A DNA stretch of 64,000 nt from CAZYBU01 sp964645775. GTDB lineage: Bacteria > Spirochaetota > UBA4802 > UBA5550. The notes under the pieces are model-generated. The model saw only the letters and a list, made by a program, of their open reading frames with translations. It made no database searches and had not been told where the DNA came from. The position numbers and the translations under genes were made by a program. Every line of letters starts with the position of its first letter. The first letter of the stretch is position 1. Shown here piece by piece: positions 33,929-42,507 of the stretch. The stretch covers positions 1 to 64,000 of the forward strand of contig CAZYBU010000009.1 of assembly GCA_964645775.1 (NCBI GenBank), in the 5' to 3' direction.

Positions 33929-34599
33929 CCCGAAACCGACCTGTCTTTTCTTTCCATAAGCTTTCTGGCATTCTCTCCAGGGTCTCCCCGGTAGAGGAAG
34001 GAGATGACGGCGGCGGAGGCGTGGAGAGGGACCTCCTGAATATTCTCATCCGTTATTCCACCAATGGCCACTACCGGCATAGAAACCATCCCTGCCAGCT
34101 CCTGGAATCGTTCGCCCCCCAGACCCTTCATCTTCCTGCCATCTTTGGTGGTGGTATCGAAAATGGGACCTATGGCGATATAATCAGGCCCTTCTTTAAC
34201 GGCCTCTTCCACCTCCTGCCGGCTATGGGTCGAGATCCCGATTACGGCATCCTTTCCCAAAAGCTTCCTGGCCTCATGAGCCGGTATGTCGTCCTGTCCC
34301 AGGTGCACTCCGCCGGCACCGGAGAGGAAGGCTATATCCGGATAATCGTTTATCAGAAGAAGGATATCCTTTCCCCGGAGTATTTCAACCAGCTCCCGGG
34401 CAATTTTGAGAAGCTGCCGCGGAGAGCTCTTCTTCATCCTTAACTGGAGTACCCGGACTCCTGCTCCTGTCAGAGCGGCGGCCGCCCCGGGAACCTCTTC
34501 CGCCTTCAGAAAGGTCTCATCCAGAATGGCGTAAATGGATCCCCTGAGAGGGGAAAGCCGATCTTCTCGATGATTACCTGTTCCCGGTTCTGACATCAT
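33925..34599 (-). CDS. thiE: Thiamine-phosphate synthase
   Basis: A 224-residue TIM-barrel ThiE. Motifs are 'VLQLRMKK', LLINDYPDIAFLSGAGGVHLGQDD, IGISTHS, YIAIGPIFDTTTK and VVAIGGITDEN. It joins the pyrimidine and thiazole halves of thiamine. The first 20 residues are a variable extension. Four-base overlaps link it to thiS upstream and to the convergent SpoIIE gene downstream. Confidence 0.95.
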   Translation of the reverse strand: MMSEPGTGNHREDRLSPLRGSIYAILDETFLKAEEVPGAAAALTGAGVRVLQLRMKKSSPRQLLKIARELVEILRGKDILLLINDYPDIAFLSGAGGVHLGQDDIPAHEARKLLGKDAVIGISTHSRQEVEEAVKEGPDYIAIGPIFDTTTKDGRKMKGLGGERFQELAGMVSMPVVAIGGITDENIQEVPLHASAAVISFLYRGDPGENARKLMERKDRSVSG

Positions 34600-34799
34600 C
34601 CCCCACCGGCCATGGTTACGATCTCCAGAACATCCTCCTCCTCCAGGAGAGTCCGTTCATAATCTTCCGGAAAAACTATCTCCCTGTTTTTCTCAACGGC
34701 CACGCCATCGGGAGGGAGTGAAAGTTCATCCAGCAGACCCATCAGGTTTTCAGAACCGACGTCCCTGAGGGAACCGTTTATGGTAATTCTTTTTGACAT
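34596..34799 (-). CDS. thiS: Sulfur carrier protein ThiS
   Basis: A 67-residue ubiquitin-like protein ending in AGGG, the C-terminal Gly-Gly needed for thiocarboxylation. The middle 'LLDELSLPPDGVAVEKNREI' is typical. It carries sulfur for thiazole formation with ThiG, which is not in this window. It overlaps thiE by four bases. Confidence 0.93.
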   Translation of the reverse strand: MSKRITINGSLRDVGSENLMGLLDELSLPPDGVAVEKNREIVFPEDYERTLLEEEDVLEIVTMAGGG

Positions 34800-34831
34800 G
34801 CTATGTTTTTGACCTCTTATCGCATTCTTTT

Positions 34832-35545
34832 TTATTTATGAGAATAATACATATAACGAAGCAGGGCCGGCAACAGTGCGGCCGCTGTTTCCGAGCGGAG
34901 AACCGGCAGATCAAAGCTGATAATATGGCATCCTGCTTCAGCGGCCCGATCGAGCTCTTCCGGAGAAAAGCCGCCCTCGGGCCCGACAAGGACAAGGGGT
35001 GGTCCTTCCAGCTCCAGCGCTCCCGGTTTGAGGGGATACCCGTGAGGGTGGGCCATGACACATCTTCCACCGGATGTCACAAAAAGATCATCCAGGGAAA
35101 CCGGTTCCTCCACCAGAGGAATCTCCCTTCTCATCGACTGCTTGGCGGCTTCACGTACGATCCGCTTCCACCGAGCGGATTTCTGGCCCGAAAACCGGTC
35201 GGGATCGACCACCGTGCGGTCTGAACGAAACGGCCGGATACGTGTCACCCCTGTCTCCGTCGCCTTTTGCAGAGCCAGATCCATACTTTTCCCCTTCAAA
35301 AGGGGAAGACCCAGTTCCATTTCCTTTTCACGATATCGGTCCAGGCCCGGTTCCTCAAGATAAAGTTCACATGAATCTCTCTCCAACTCACCAGCCCGTG
35401 CCCGCCATATCTGCCCATCCTGATCCCGGACAAGCAGCATATCACCTTCCCTGAGACGACGCACCCGGACCAGGTGGATAAAATCTTCTCCGGCGATTCG
35501 CACCTTTCGTTCGTCATCCTTCCGGTTGATGAAAAAGAGGGGCAC
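34832..35545 (-). CDS. rsmE: 16S rRNA m3U1498 methyltransferase
   Basis: A 237-residue SPOUT methyltransferase with an N-terminal PUA-like domain (about 1-70; 'HLVRVRRLREGDMLLVRD') and the C-terminal knot with VLVGPEGGFSPEE and LRSETAAALLPA, the RsmE signatures. It methylates N3 of U1498 in the small ribosomal subunit. Its start shares one base with the LolA-like gene stop, within a long mixed operon. Confidence 0.95.
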   Translation of the reverse strand: MPLFFINRKDDERKVRIAGEDFIHLVRVRRLREGDMLLVRDQDGQIWRARAGELERDSCELYLEEPGLDRYREKEMELGLPLLKGKSMDLALQKATETGVTRIRPFRSDRTVVDPDRFSGQKSARWKRIVREAAKQSMRREIPLVEEPVSLDDLFVTSGGRCVMAHPHGYPLKPGALELEGPPLVLVGPEGGFSPEELDRAAEAGCHIISFDLPVLRSETAAALLPALLRYMYYSHK

Positions 35546-36321
35546 TACCTGCTTCCCAGCTTTTCTGATCGGAATATCTCGGGATCAAATGTCACGTCCC
35601 TTTCGAAATCGTAGAAACTCAGGATGGTAACCGTACCCTGACGGATATTCATCATGTCATAACGTATGGGAATGATCCGGTCTTCCACGTAGCGGACCTT
35701 GCTCAGGGTCATGAACTTGTATATGGCGTTGTCCCGGTCATGAAAATCGATCCTCAGAGGAAGCAGGTCTTCCCGGCTGACGAAAAGAGTAAGCATCCCG
35801 TATTTACCACCACGAAAAATCGGTTGCAGCTCCAGCCTGTAGGACTCCTTTCCCTTGACCGTAACGATGCCCTTAATCTCAGCCGTGTAGTTACTCTGGA
35901 AATCGGCATTCGACAGGTCAAGAAAGGTAAAATTCGTCGATAGCAGCTCGTCGAAACGGTCGATCCCCATTTTATGATAGAGACGGATGGAGTGAATATT
36001 ATAGACCCAGATGTCCTCTCCCCGTAGATTATAGAGGACCTTGAGCTGATCGCCCCGTTCCTTACTGGAAAAAACAAAGAGAGAGTCCTCCGATGCTACT
36101 TTACCGGTAATTTCTATGGTATAGGACTTTCCGTCAGGATGAATATGTTTCATCCTCCCCCGTATCAGCCCCCTGGGATATTCCATAACCTGGTCGACCC
36201 GGGCGAGTATGGACTGGGCCGTAACCTCAATCTCCCTCTCATCCTGGGCCTCCAGCGGGAAGGTTGACAAAACCAGCAGGATAAGAAGAAGCTGTGCCGT
36301 TCTCTTTTTCAGGGTAACCAT
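35545..36321 (-). CDS. LolA-like outer-membrane lipoprotein-sorting protein
   Basis: A 258-residue exported protein (signal LLLILLVLSTFPLEAQ). The mature domain is a single LolA/LolB-type half barrel with 'RGRMKHIHPDGKSYTIEITG', 'NLRGEDIWVYNIHSIRLY' and the late FRGGKYGMLTLFVSREDLLP, followed by a C-terminal strand. Members of this 'lipoprotein-sorting' family (related to the MMPL partner proteins) carry lipids or lipoproteins across the periplasm; the cargo is unknown. A second LolA-like gene is at 43380. It sits between aroH and rsmE, probably through operon packing. Confidence 0.8.
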   Translation of the reverse strand: MVTLKKRTAQLLLILLVLSTFPLEAQDEREIEVTAQSILARVDQVMEYPRGLIRGRMKHIHPDGKSYTIEITGKVASEDSLFVFSSKERGDQLKVLYNLRGEDIWVYNIHSIRLYHKMGIDRFDELLSTNFTFLDLSNADFQSNYTAEIKGIVTVKGKESYRLELQPIFRGGKYGMLTLFVSREDLLPLRIDFHDRDNAIYKFMTLSKVRYVEDRIIPIRYDMMNIRQGTVTILSFYDFERDVTFDPEIFRSEKLGSR

Positions 36322-36352
36322 GACCGAACTTTATACCGAAATATTCCAGATA

Positions 36353-36745
36353 TCATTCAGATCGATAATAACGATCCTTTTTATCACTATCAAGATCGGG
36401 ACGCAGGGCGCGGGCCCCGTCAAGGTAGGAGTGGACAATCTCGTCCTGTCGCAAGGTACTGTTGATATGCATCAGGACACGGATACACTTGTTCAGGCTG
36501 CCTGGTACCGGTATCTCACGGGTACACATGAGAGGTGTATATAGCCAGCCCAGCCTCCGGGCCGCCACAGCCGGGAACTCGGCGTCCAGGTCATCGGTCA
36601 CCGAAAAGATTACTGAAACAACGTCCTCTTCCTGGAACCTGTTCTGCTCAATCATATCCTTCAGCAGACGTTCTGTCTTATCAATGATTTCTTCCCGATT
36701 ATTATCGGAAACCGTTATTGCCCCCCTCAGCCCTCGTACCGGCAT
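36353..36745 (-). CDS. aroH: Chorismate mutase, AroH type
   Basis: A 130-residue trimeric AroH-type chorismate mutase: MPVRGLRGAITV opens with the conserved Arg pair, and 'SVIFSVTDDLDAEFPAVAAR', PLMCTREIPVPGSL and CIRVLMHINS follow. It converts chorismate to prephenate. Its start abuts aroA with no gap, so the two aromatic genes are coupled. Confidence 0.95.
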   Translation of the reverse strand: MPVRGLRGAITVSDNNREEIIDKTERLLKDMIEQNRFQEEDVVSVIFSVTDDLDAEFPAVAARRLGWLYTPLMCTREIPVPGSLNKCIRVLMHINSTLRQDEIVHSYLDGARALRPDLDSDKKDRYYRSE

Positions 36746-38038
36746 TCAGCGATCCCCACCTTTTTCTACTATATACTCAATCCTGGCGTTACAGTCCAGC
36801 ATCCTTTCATAAAAATCGGGGAAGGTGACAGCCGCCGCCTCGGCCGTAGAGACGCGGGTTTCCCCCAGGGCCGCGAGACCGGCGACGGAAAGGGCCATGA
36901 CCACCCGATGATCACCATGACCTTCCACGTCCGTACCCTTCATCTCGCCACCTTCGATTACAAGGCCATCAGGCAGCTCTTCGGTTTGGATACCGAGCTT
37001 CCCCAGTTCTCCCGCCATGACCGCTATCCGGTCCGTCTCCTTTACACGGGCCTGGGGAACGTTCACCAGTCGGGTGGTTCCCCGGGCCGAGGCCGCGGCA
37101 ACAGCCAGCGCCGGCAGGGCGTCGGGAATATCATTCAGGTCGAAGACACCCCCGGTCAACTCACCTCCACGGATATCGATATGCCGTTCTCCGATATCGA
37201 CGACAGCGCCCATCTCAGAAAGGATATCCACCACGCGTTTATCCCCCTGGCTGTCATCATAATCCAGACCTTCCAGTCGAAGGGTTGAGCCGGTAACGGC
37301 CGCGGCAACCAGGAAGAAAGTAGCGGAGGAAAAATCGGCCGCCACCTCCCGATCGAAGGAAGAGAGGGCCTGTCCGCCCGGCACGTGGAACCTTTCGTAA
37401 CCATCGGCCTCCCAGGTGAGCCCGCAGGCTTCCATCCAGGAGAGTGTCATGTCTATGTAAGGTTTTTCATGCAAAAGGGTAAGGATAATCTCAGATTTCT
37501 CCCGTGCGAAGGGGGCGGACAGGAGAAGCGATGAAAGATATTGTGAGGTTACGGACTCAAGTTCAGTCTTCCCGCCGTTGAGCCTTCCCTCCATGACAAG
37601 GGGCGGCATACCGTTATCCCGGGTCGACCTGGCCTTCCCGCCGAGATCTTCAAGGGAACCCATCAGGGCCCCGGCCGGTCTTCTCCGGATCTGTTCATCC
37701 CCCGTAAAGACAGTCATACCCTCAATGAGACACGCGGTTCCCATTCCCATGTAGAGTGTGGTGCCGGAGTTACCCACATCCACAACATTATCCGGGACCC
37801 GGGGGGAGCCGGCGGTCCCCTCGATTTCCCAGAGATCCGGGGAGGAGTCATCCAGACCGCCCCCAAAGGCGCGCACCAGGGTACGGCACGAGCGGGTGTC
37901 AGAACTCTCAAGGGGCATTCGCAGGATGGATTTCCCTTCCCCGAGAAGTCCGAGGATCAATCCACGGATGGTATGGGATTTGGAACCCGGTATCCTCACG
38001 GAGCCGGAGAGTGTGGATTCATGGATGGAGAATCTCAT
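36746..38038 (-). CDS. aroA: 3-phosphoshikimate 1-carboxyvinyltransferase
   Basis: A 430-residue EPSP synthase. PGSKSHTIRGL (about 18-28) is the conserved Lys-Ser-Arg loop, GNSGTTLYMG (about 87) the active-site Asn-Ser-Gly-Thr, GDEQIRRRP (about 114) the phosphate-binding segment, and HGDHRVVMAL (about 382) the late catalytic region. It joins shikimate-3-phosphate and PEP. The active-site GNSGTT (rather than GNAGTA) is a form often seen in glyphosate-tolerant class II enzymes; this is inference only. It overlaps the upstream gene by four bases. Confidence 0.96.
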   Translation of the reverse strand: MRFSIHESTLSGSVRIPGSKSHTIRGLILGLLGEGKSILRMPLESSDTRSCRTLVRAFGGGLDDSSPDLWEIEGTAGSPRVPDNVVDVGNSGTTLYMGMGTACLIEGMTVFTGDEQIRRRPAGALMGSLEDLGGKARSTRDNGMPPLVMEGRLNGGKTELESVTSQYLSSLLLSAPFAREKSEIILTLLHEKPYIDMTLSWMEACGLTWEADGYERFHVPGGQALSSFDREVAADFSSATFFLVAAAVTGSTLRLEGLDYDDSQGDKRVVDILSEMGAVVDIGERHIDIRGGELTGGVFDLNDIPDALPALAVAAASARGTTRLVNVPQARVKETDRIAVMAGELGKLGIQTEELPDGLVIEGGEMKGTDVEGHGDHRVVMALSVAGLAALGETRVSTAEAAAVTFPDFYERMLDCNARIEYIVEKGGDR

Positions 38039-38772
38039 AGTTCGTCCGGTTTCTTTTTTCTATACACGCCCATATAATAATTCTCTTCCATGGAGAGACC
38101 ATCATACGCGTAGAGTGACTCCAGGACCGGAATCTCGTCATCTTCCAGCTCAGGCGTCGCGTCTTTTTCCATGCCGATAAAATCGGGAAGATTCGTTTTA
38201 AGACGTATCGACTCCTCCATGACAGGCTCGAATCCTTTGACCTCCAGGGAGGTCCGGAGATCCAGAGGATGATAGAGATCATTATGAATTTCCAGATTCC
38301 TCTGACAGACAGTGTCCAGGACGCCCTCCAGATCATCTTCGTGCAGGACCGGGGAAGCTATTATGACATGATTGTCGAAGTCGGTTACTCGTTTTATCTC
38401 GTTCAAAACAGCCCCGGTCATAAGAAGAGGCAGGATATCGACGAGGATGGTCATTTCGCTTCTGTAATAGTCGACCGGCATTGTGTGAAAATTTCCCGTT
38501 ATGGCGTAACCGTGTTTCTCACGATTGTCGCTCCAGGCACCCGGCCGGGGATCGAGCACGGTAAGGGTGACATCCGGAAGGGATGCCAGATACTTTTCCA
38601 GGGGACCCCGCCCCAGCTTGAGAATGCGGGAAGGCTGGAAGGTTTCCATCCCTTTCCGGATAAAGGCCTGTAGAGGTTCACTCCTGTGGGCGGGTTCAGC
38701 GTACCTCTCTTCCCTGATCCGATCATCAAGGAGACGGGCCACCTGCTGCCATCTGTGTTTCGGGGTTTCCAT
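38035..38772 (-). CDS. Methyltransferase-like protein with degenerate SAM motif
   Basis: A 245-residue protein with the strand-helix alternation of class I methyltransferases. At motif I it reads ILKLGRGPLEKYLASLPDVT followed by VLDPRPG, so the acidic-glycine loop is altered, and later 'MTILVDILPLLMTGAVLNEI' resembles motif IV. S-adenosylmethionine binding is therefore uncertain. It heads the operon that continues with aroA, aroH, lolA-like, rsmE, thiS and thiE, and is divergent from thiC. I cannot assign a substrate. Confidence 0.55.
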   Translation of the reverse strand: METPKHRWQQVARLLDDRIREERYAEPAHRSEPLQAFIRKGMETFQPSRILKLGRGPLEKYLASLPDVTLTVLDPRPGAWSDNREKHGYAITGNFHTMPVDYYRSEMTILVDILPLLMTGAVLNEIKRVTDFDNHVIIASPVLHEDDLEGVLDTVCQRNLEIHNDLYHPLDLRTSLEVKGFEPVMEESIRLKTNLPDFIGMEKDATPELEDDEIPVLESLYAYDGLSMEENYYMGVYRKKKPDEL

Positions 38773-38898
38773 ACCGCCATGGTCTCTTTCTAAAGATGAC
38801 TGATGTCAAGATAAAAAGGGAAGGGGCGCTTTTTTCAGAAAATAATTTGACACTGGACATCACAGACCAACACTGATATTTTACTTCACGGAACAGCT

Positions 38899-40164
38899 AT
38901 GAACCTTCTGAATCGAACTGAAAACGACAGTATCCCGGATGAAGTATCCCGGGTTGCCATGGCAGAGGGCGTCCCTGCCGGAGATATTCTCCGGGGACTT
39001 CGCGATGGGACTGTCGTTATTATGAAAAACAACCTTCGCGCCATCCATCCCGTGGGAGTAGGCAAAGGTCTTTCCACCAAGGTCAATGCCAACCTTGGGA
39101 CCTCGCCGGACCTTTTCGATATGGAAGCGGAGCTTTCGAAACTGGACGCGGCCGTGCGCTACGGCGCCGACGCTGTCATGGACCTCAGCACGGGAGGCGA
39201 CCTGAGGGAATTCCGGCAGGCGATACTGGAACGCTCTCCCCTGCCCCTGGGTACCGTCCCCCTCTACGAAGTGGCGGTTCGCATGTCTCTGAGACATAAA
39301 TCTGTCATCGACATGACACTTCAGGATTTTCTCGAAACCATCGAGCTCCAGGCCAGGGATGGTGTCGATTTCATGACCATACACTCCGGTGTCACCCGGG
39401 AGTCCCTTCGATCCCTCAGCAGCCAGGAACGGATCATCGGCATAACCAGCCGGGGCGGTTCCATCCTGGCTGAATGGATAGCCTGTCACAACAATGAAAA
39501 TCCCCTCTATGAATATTACGATGAGATTCTCGATATACTGGCTGAATTCGACGTTGTTATAAGTCTCGGTGACGGACTCAGACCGGGCGCACTGGCTGAC
39601 GCCCAGGACAGGGGACAGATCCATGAGATGATTATTCTGGGAGAGCTCGCGGCCCGTGCCGGGGAGAAAGGAGTCCAGGCGATCATTGAGGGACCAGGAC
39701 ATATGCCTCTGAATCAGATCGAAGAGAACATGAAGCTGGAGAAGAGCCTCTGTAACGGGGCTCCCTATTACGTCCTGGGTCCCCTGGTCACGGACATTGC
39801 CCCCGGTTACGATCACATCACATCCGCCATAGGCGGGGCACTGGCAGCCTCCAGCGGGGCCGATTTTCTCTGTTACGTGACACCGGCAGAGCATCTCAGG
39901 CTTCCAGACGTGAACGATGTCCGGGAAGGGGTTATAGCCTCCCGCATAGCGGCCCATGCCGCGGACATCGTAAAGTACGGTGACCGGGCACGCCGTTGGG
40001 ATGATGAGATGTCAGCTGCCCGCAGGGAACGCGACTGGGAAGCGATGTATACCCTTTCTCTTGACCCGGACAAGGCGCGCCGGTACAGGTCGGAGGTCCC
40101 CTCCAACCTGGATGACCAGTGTTCCATGTGCGGCGATTTCTGCGCCATCAAACGAAAATACTGA
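38899..40164 (+). CDS. thiC: Phosphomethylpyrimidine synthase (short ThiC form)
   Basis: A 421-residue radical-SAM ThiC of the short type. Motifs include KVNANLGTS (about 60), DLSTGGDL (about 95), GVDFMTIHSGVT, SRGGS, SLGDGLRPG, EGPGHMPL and a C-terminal cluster motif CSMCGDFC (C408, C411, C415, CX2CX3C; long-form enzymes have one more residue before the last Cys). It makes the HMP-P pyrimidine of thiamine from AIR. The related BzaF (hydroxybenzimidazole synthase) shares this architecture; the nearby thiE and thiS favour ThiC. No thi-box riboswitch pattern is visible in the 126-base upstream gap. Confidence 0.93.
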   Translation: MNLLNRTENDSIPDEVSRVAMAEGVPAGDILRGLRDGTVVIMKNNLRAIHPVGVGKGLSTKVNANLGTSPDLFDMEAELSKLDAAVRYGADAVMDLSTGGDLREFRQAILERSPLPLGTVPLYEVAVRMSLRHKSVIDMTLQDFLETIELQARDGVDFMTIHSGVTRESLRSLSSQERIIGITSRGGSILAEWIACHNNENPLYEYYDEILDILAEFDVVISLGDGLRPGALADAQDRGQIHEMIILGELAARAGEKGVQAIIEGPGHMPLNQIEENMKLEKSLCNGAPYYVLGPLVTDIAPGYDHITSAIGGALAASSGADFLCYVTPAEHLRLPDVNDVREGVIASRIAAHAADIVKYGDRARRWDDEMSAARRERDWEAMYTLSLDPDKARRYRSEVPSNLDDQCSMCGDFCAIKRKY

Positions 40165-40183
40165 GTACAGAGAGGCCCTTTCC

Positions 40184-40996
40184 ATGACAACGGATAACTA
40201 TGCTTCATATAAGGAAGAACGCGACCTGATACTGGAGTATAACCAGATCGCCCTTGATGACGCCCGGGTGGAAAATATCCTGGGAGTGGGAGTGGATAAT
40301 CTTACCCGAGCCCAGGCCATTGTCCGCATTCTCAGGATGATTGAACAGGGGGGCGTCCATCACATCCTTCTGCTGAATCCATTCAAGCTGATGCGTATCC
40401 GTTTAAGCGGCGACCTTTCAGTTATTTCCAACCAGGCGGACATGCGGCTGGCCTCGGGAGCCGGTATCGGATGTGCCTCGGCTATCCTGAAAAGAAAGCT
40501 GAAAGAACGGATCCCTACCCTGAGTTTCATGATGGATATTATTCGGATAGCGGAGATAAAAGAGTACTCCATATTCATCGTCGGCGGCAGGCCGGAAATA
40601 ACGGAACGTGTTTATAACAATATCAAAAAATCCTTCCCTGACATACGAATCGTGGGACGCCATGGAGGATATTTTAACGAAACCAGGGAAAAATCCGTTA
40701 TTGAGGCCATGAGAAAATCGGAGGCCAACATTATCTTCGTTGGACTCGGCTTTCCCAAGGAAGATAAGTGGATCGGCAAAATTCGAAACGAGTTCAGCAA
40801 CACGGTCTTCGTAGGCGTGGGGGGATACCTGGATGTCATTTCCGGAGAGATACGCAAGGCACCGAATTTTTTCATGGAACGGGACCTGGACTGGTTCTAC
40901 AGGATACTTATCCGTCCCTGGAGGATACACCGCCTTATCATGGTCGGTTTTTTCTATACTCAGGCCCTTTTGAAACGTCTGTTCCGCAGGGTATAA
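40184..40996 (+). CDS. WecG/TagA/CpsF family glycosyltransferase
   Basis: A 270-residue GT26 enzyme from an ATG with GAGAGG nine bases upstream. Features are GVGVDNLTRAQAI near 32, 'LLNPFKLMRIR' (where typical WecG has TPN...), 'ASGAGIGCASAIL', IFIVGGRPE, 'IVGRHGGYF' and FVGLGFPKEDKWI near 184, then VGGYLDVISGEIRKAP. The family transfers N-acetylmannosaminuronate or ManNAc to lipid-linked sugars in surface polymer assembly; the usual catalytic Asp of 'PDG' near residue 65 is not evident, so donor use is uncertain. It follows thiC by 19 bases. Confidence 0.8.
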   Translation: MTTDNYASYKEERDLILEYNQIALDDARVENILGVGVDNLTRAQAIVRILRMIEQGGVHHILLLNPFKLMRIRLSGDLSVISNQADMRLASGAGIGCASAILKRKLKERIPTLSFMMDIIRIAEIKEYSIFIVGGRPEITERVYNNIKKSFPDIRIVGRHGGYFNETREKSVIEAMRKSEANIIFVGLGFPKEDKWIGKIRNEFSNTVFVGVGGYLDVISGEIRKAPNFFMERDLDWFYRILIRPWRIHRLIMVGFFYTQALLKRLFRRV

Positions 40997-41212
40997 TCAA
41001 CGCTCGTAATCACCCCGTTTTGGGGCGCTCTCACGCAGGCGGGTCAGTTCACGGTTCTCGACCCTGCATCGTCCCAAAGTAAAGCTTTCGGAACGTTCCT
41101 CGGCGCCGCAGCTTCTGCACCGGATAACCGCCCGGTTGGACTCCCATTCCTGGACCTCCACGTACCGGGAACCGCATTTACGACATAGAATCACAGAAAC
41201 GAAATTGCTCAT
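40997..41212 (-). CDS. Small zinc-ribbon protein
   Basis: A 71-residue protein with two CxxC knuckles (CRKCGS at about 10-15 and CRSCGA at about 32-37), so a single zinc ribbon, and a basic C-terminus. It may bind nucleic acid or a protein partner. The stop abuts the convergent wecG stop with no gap. The start is seven bases after the GAF-SpoIIE gene stop, so it is co-transcribed with it. Confidence 0.7.
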   Translation of the reverse strand: MSNFVSVILCRKCGSRYVEVQEWESNRAVIRCRSCGAEERSESFTLGRCRVENRELTRLRESAPKRGDYER

Positions 41213-41218
41213 AAGCCC

Positions 41219-42490
41219 TCATGCCAGTACCGACAGAAGGGAGTAATCACTCCGCTTCCCGTACCCACCGGTAAATGTATCCATGAAAGAGAGAAGGCTG
41301 TCAACCACCCCTTCCCTGGACCGACTTCCTCTAAGCAACTCCCTCATTAACGTCTTCAGTTCAATAGTGTTGCCGTTTTTATCCCTGAGTTTCAGAAACT
41401 GACGCGACAGAACAATGAGCTGATCCCCGGACTGAAGAGAGAGATGTACCTTTCTCATTGGCTGGCTCCCCTTCAGATCAGTCTGTCCCGCTCGAATATA
41501 CCTGATCCGGCCTGCACGAATCAAAAAGGGATGAATCTCTCCGCTTTTTAAAAAAGTACAGTTCCGAGTCACCGGTTCAATAACACCCGTGAGGATTGAA
41601 AGCTGTTCCGGCTCCTGGAAACCGGAGGCCATAACCTGGCGAAGCGTGCCCATGATCTCTTCCGGTCTGTCCAGTGTCTCAACCAGTGCCCTGCAGAGGC
41701 CGTACATGCGAGAAGCCCTGAGTCCTCCCGGAATCCCCTTTTCATGGACATCCCCGAGAAAAAACGCAACCTCAGATCTGTGCAACTGCCTGAGACCGTG
41801 AAAGACCCCTCCCACCTCCCTGGCATTGATGGACCGTGCCGTACAGTACAGGGAACCAAACTGCTTATAGACAGGGGGAATAGACGCGTTCTGGATCATC
41901 TGTGCGGCCTTCATTTCGTTCTTCATCCTCGCCTCTGCCAGCGCGTTCTCAAAGAAGATGGCGTTCTGAACCGCCAGGGAGGCCTGGTCCGCGAAGACCT
42001 CGAAGAGTTCAATGTCGTTCTCCGAGAAGCCTTCTCCCGAAACAGGATTGATGGCCTGAATTACCCCCAGAAGTCTTCCCTTGAAAAGAAGGGGCGCACT
42101 GAGGAGAGACCGGGTAACAAATCCGGTCTGGCGATCGTAATTGGGATCAAAACGTTCATCGGAATAGACATCATCGACATAGGCGGTTTTCCGGTTTTCC
42201 GCGACCCATCCTGCCAGCCCCTGCCCCATGCCTACCCGGTACTTTTCCGTAAGCTCGCTTCCCGCCCCCCCCAGGGCTACCTTGAAGACCAGGTCTCGGT
42301 TTTCCTCGTCGTACAGAAGCAGGGTGCTCGCCTCGGTATTCATGATTTCCTTAATTACTTCCATGATGACATGAAGCAGTTTGCCTATATCGAGCGTCGC
42401 GTTTATTATGCCATTGATCCGAACCAGTTTGGAGAGGTTATCGACCTTCCTCTCTGTATCAATCATCTTCTTCCTGGCATCCACTTCCAT
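41219..42490 (-). CDS. GAF-domain SpoIIE-like protein with degenerate phosphatase site
   Basis: A 423-residue cytoplasmic protein: N-terminal coiled coil (1-35), a GAF sensor (about 35-180; MGQGLAGWVAENRKTAYVDD, then LLSAPLLFKGRLLGVIQA), and a SpoIIE/PP2C domain (about 190-423). At the first metal-binding position, where active enzymes read E-x-GGDFYD, it reads EVGGVFHG (V229 instead of Asp). LGDVHEKGIPGGL keeps the second Asp, and RSDYSLLSVL the third. Reduced or lost phosphatase activity is likely; it might act as a decoy or sensor. It lies between a TPR gene and the zinc-ribbon gene. Confidence 0.8.
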   Translation of the reverse strand: MEVDARKKMIDTERKVDNLSKLVRINGIINATLDIGKLLHVIMEVIKEIMNTEASTLLLYDEENRDLVFKVALGGAGSELTEKYRVGMGQGLAGWVAENRKTAYVDDVYSDERFDPNYDRQTGFVTRSLLSAPLLFKGRLLGVIQAINPVSGEGFSENDIELFEVFADQASLAVQNAIFFENALAEARMKNEMKAAQMIQNASIPPVYKQFGSLYCTARSINAREVGGVFHGLRQLHRSEVAFFLGDVHEKGIPGGLRASRMYGLCRALVETLDRPEEIMGTLRQVMASGFQEPEQLSILTGVIEPVTRNCTFLKSGEIHPFLIRAGRIRYIRAGQTDLKGSQPMRKVHLSLQSGDQLIVLSRQFLKLRDKNGNTIELKTLMRELLRGSRSREGVVDSLLSFMDTFTGGYGKRSDYSLLSVLA

Positions 42491-42507
42491 AGTATACGGC
42501 CTTCCCC

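Noticed and set aside
38773..38898. Possible TPP riboswitch ahead of thiC
   Set aside because: No CTGAGA...ACC(T)GATC-type thi-box could be found in this gap; only a stray TTGACA without a good -10.
38881..39957. 358-codon minus-strand frame opposite thiC
   Set aside because: thiC motifs are complete on the plus strand; the antisense frame has no family signs.
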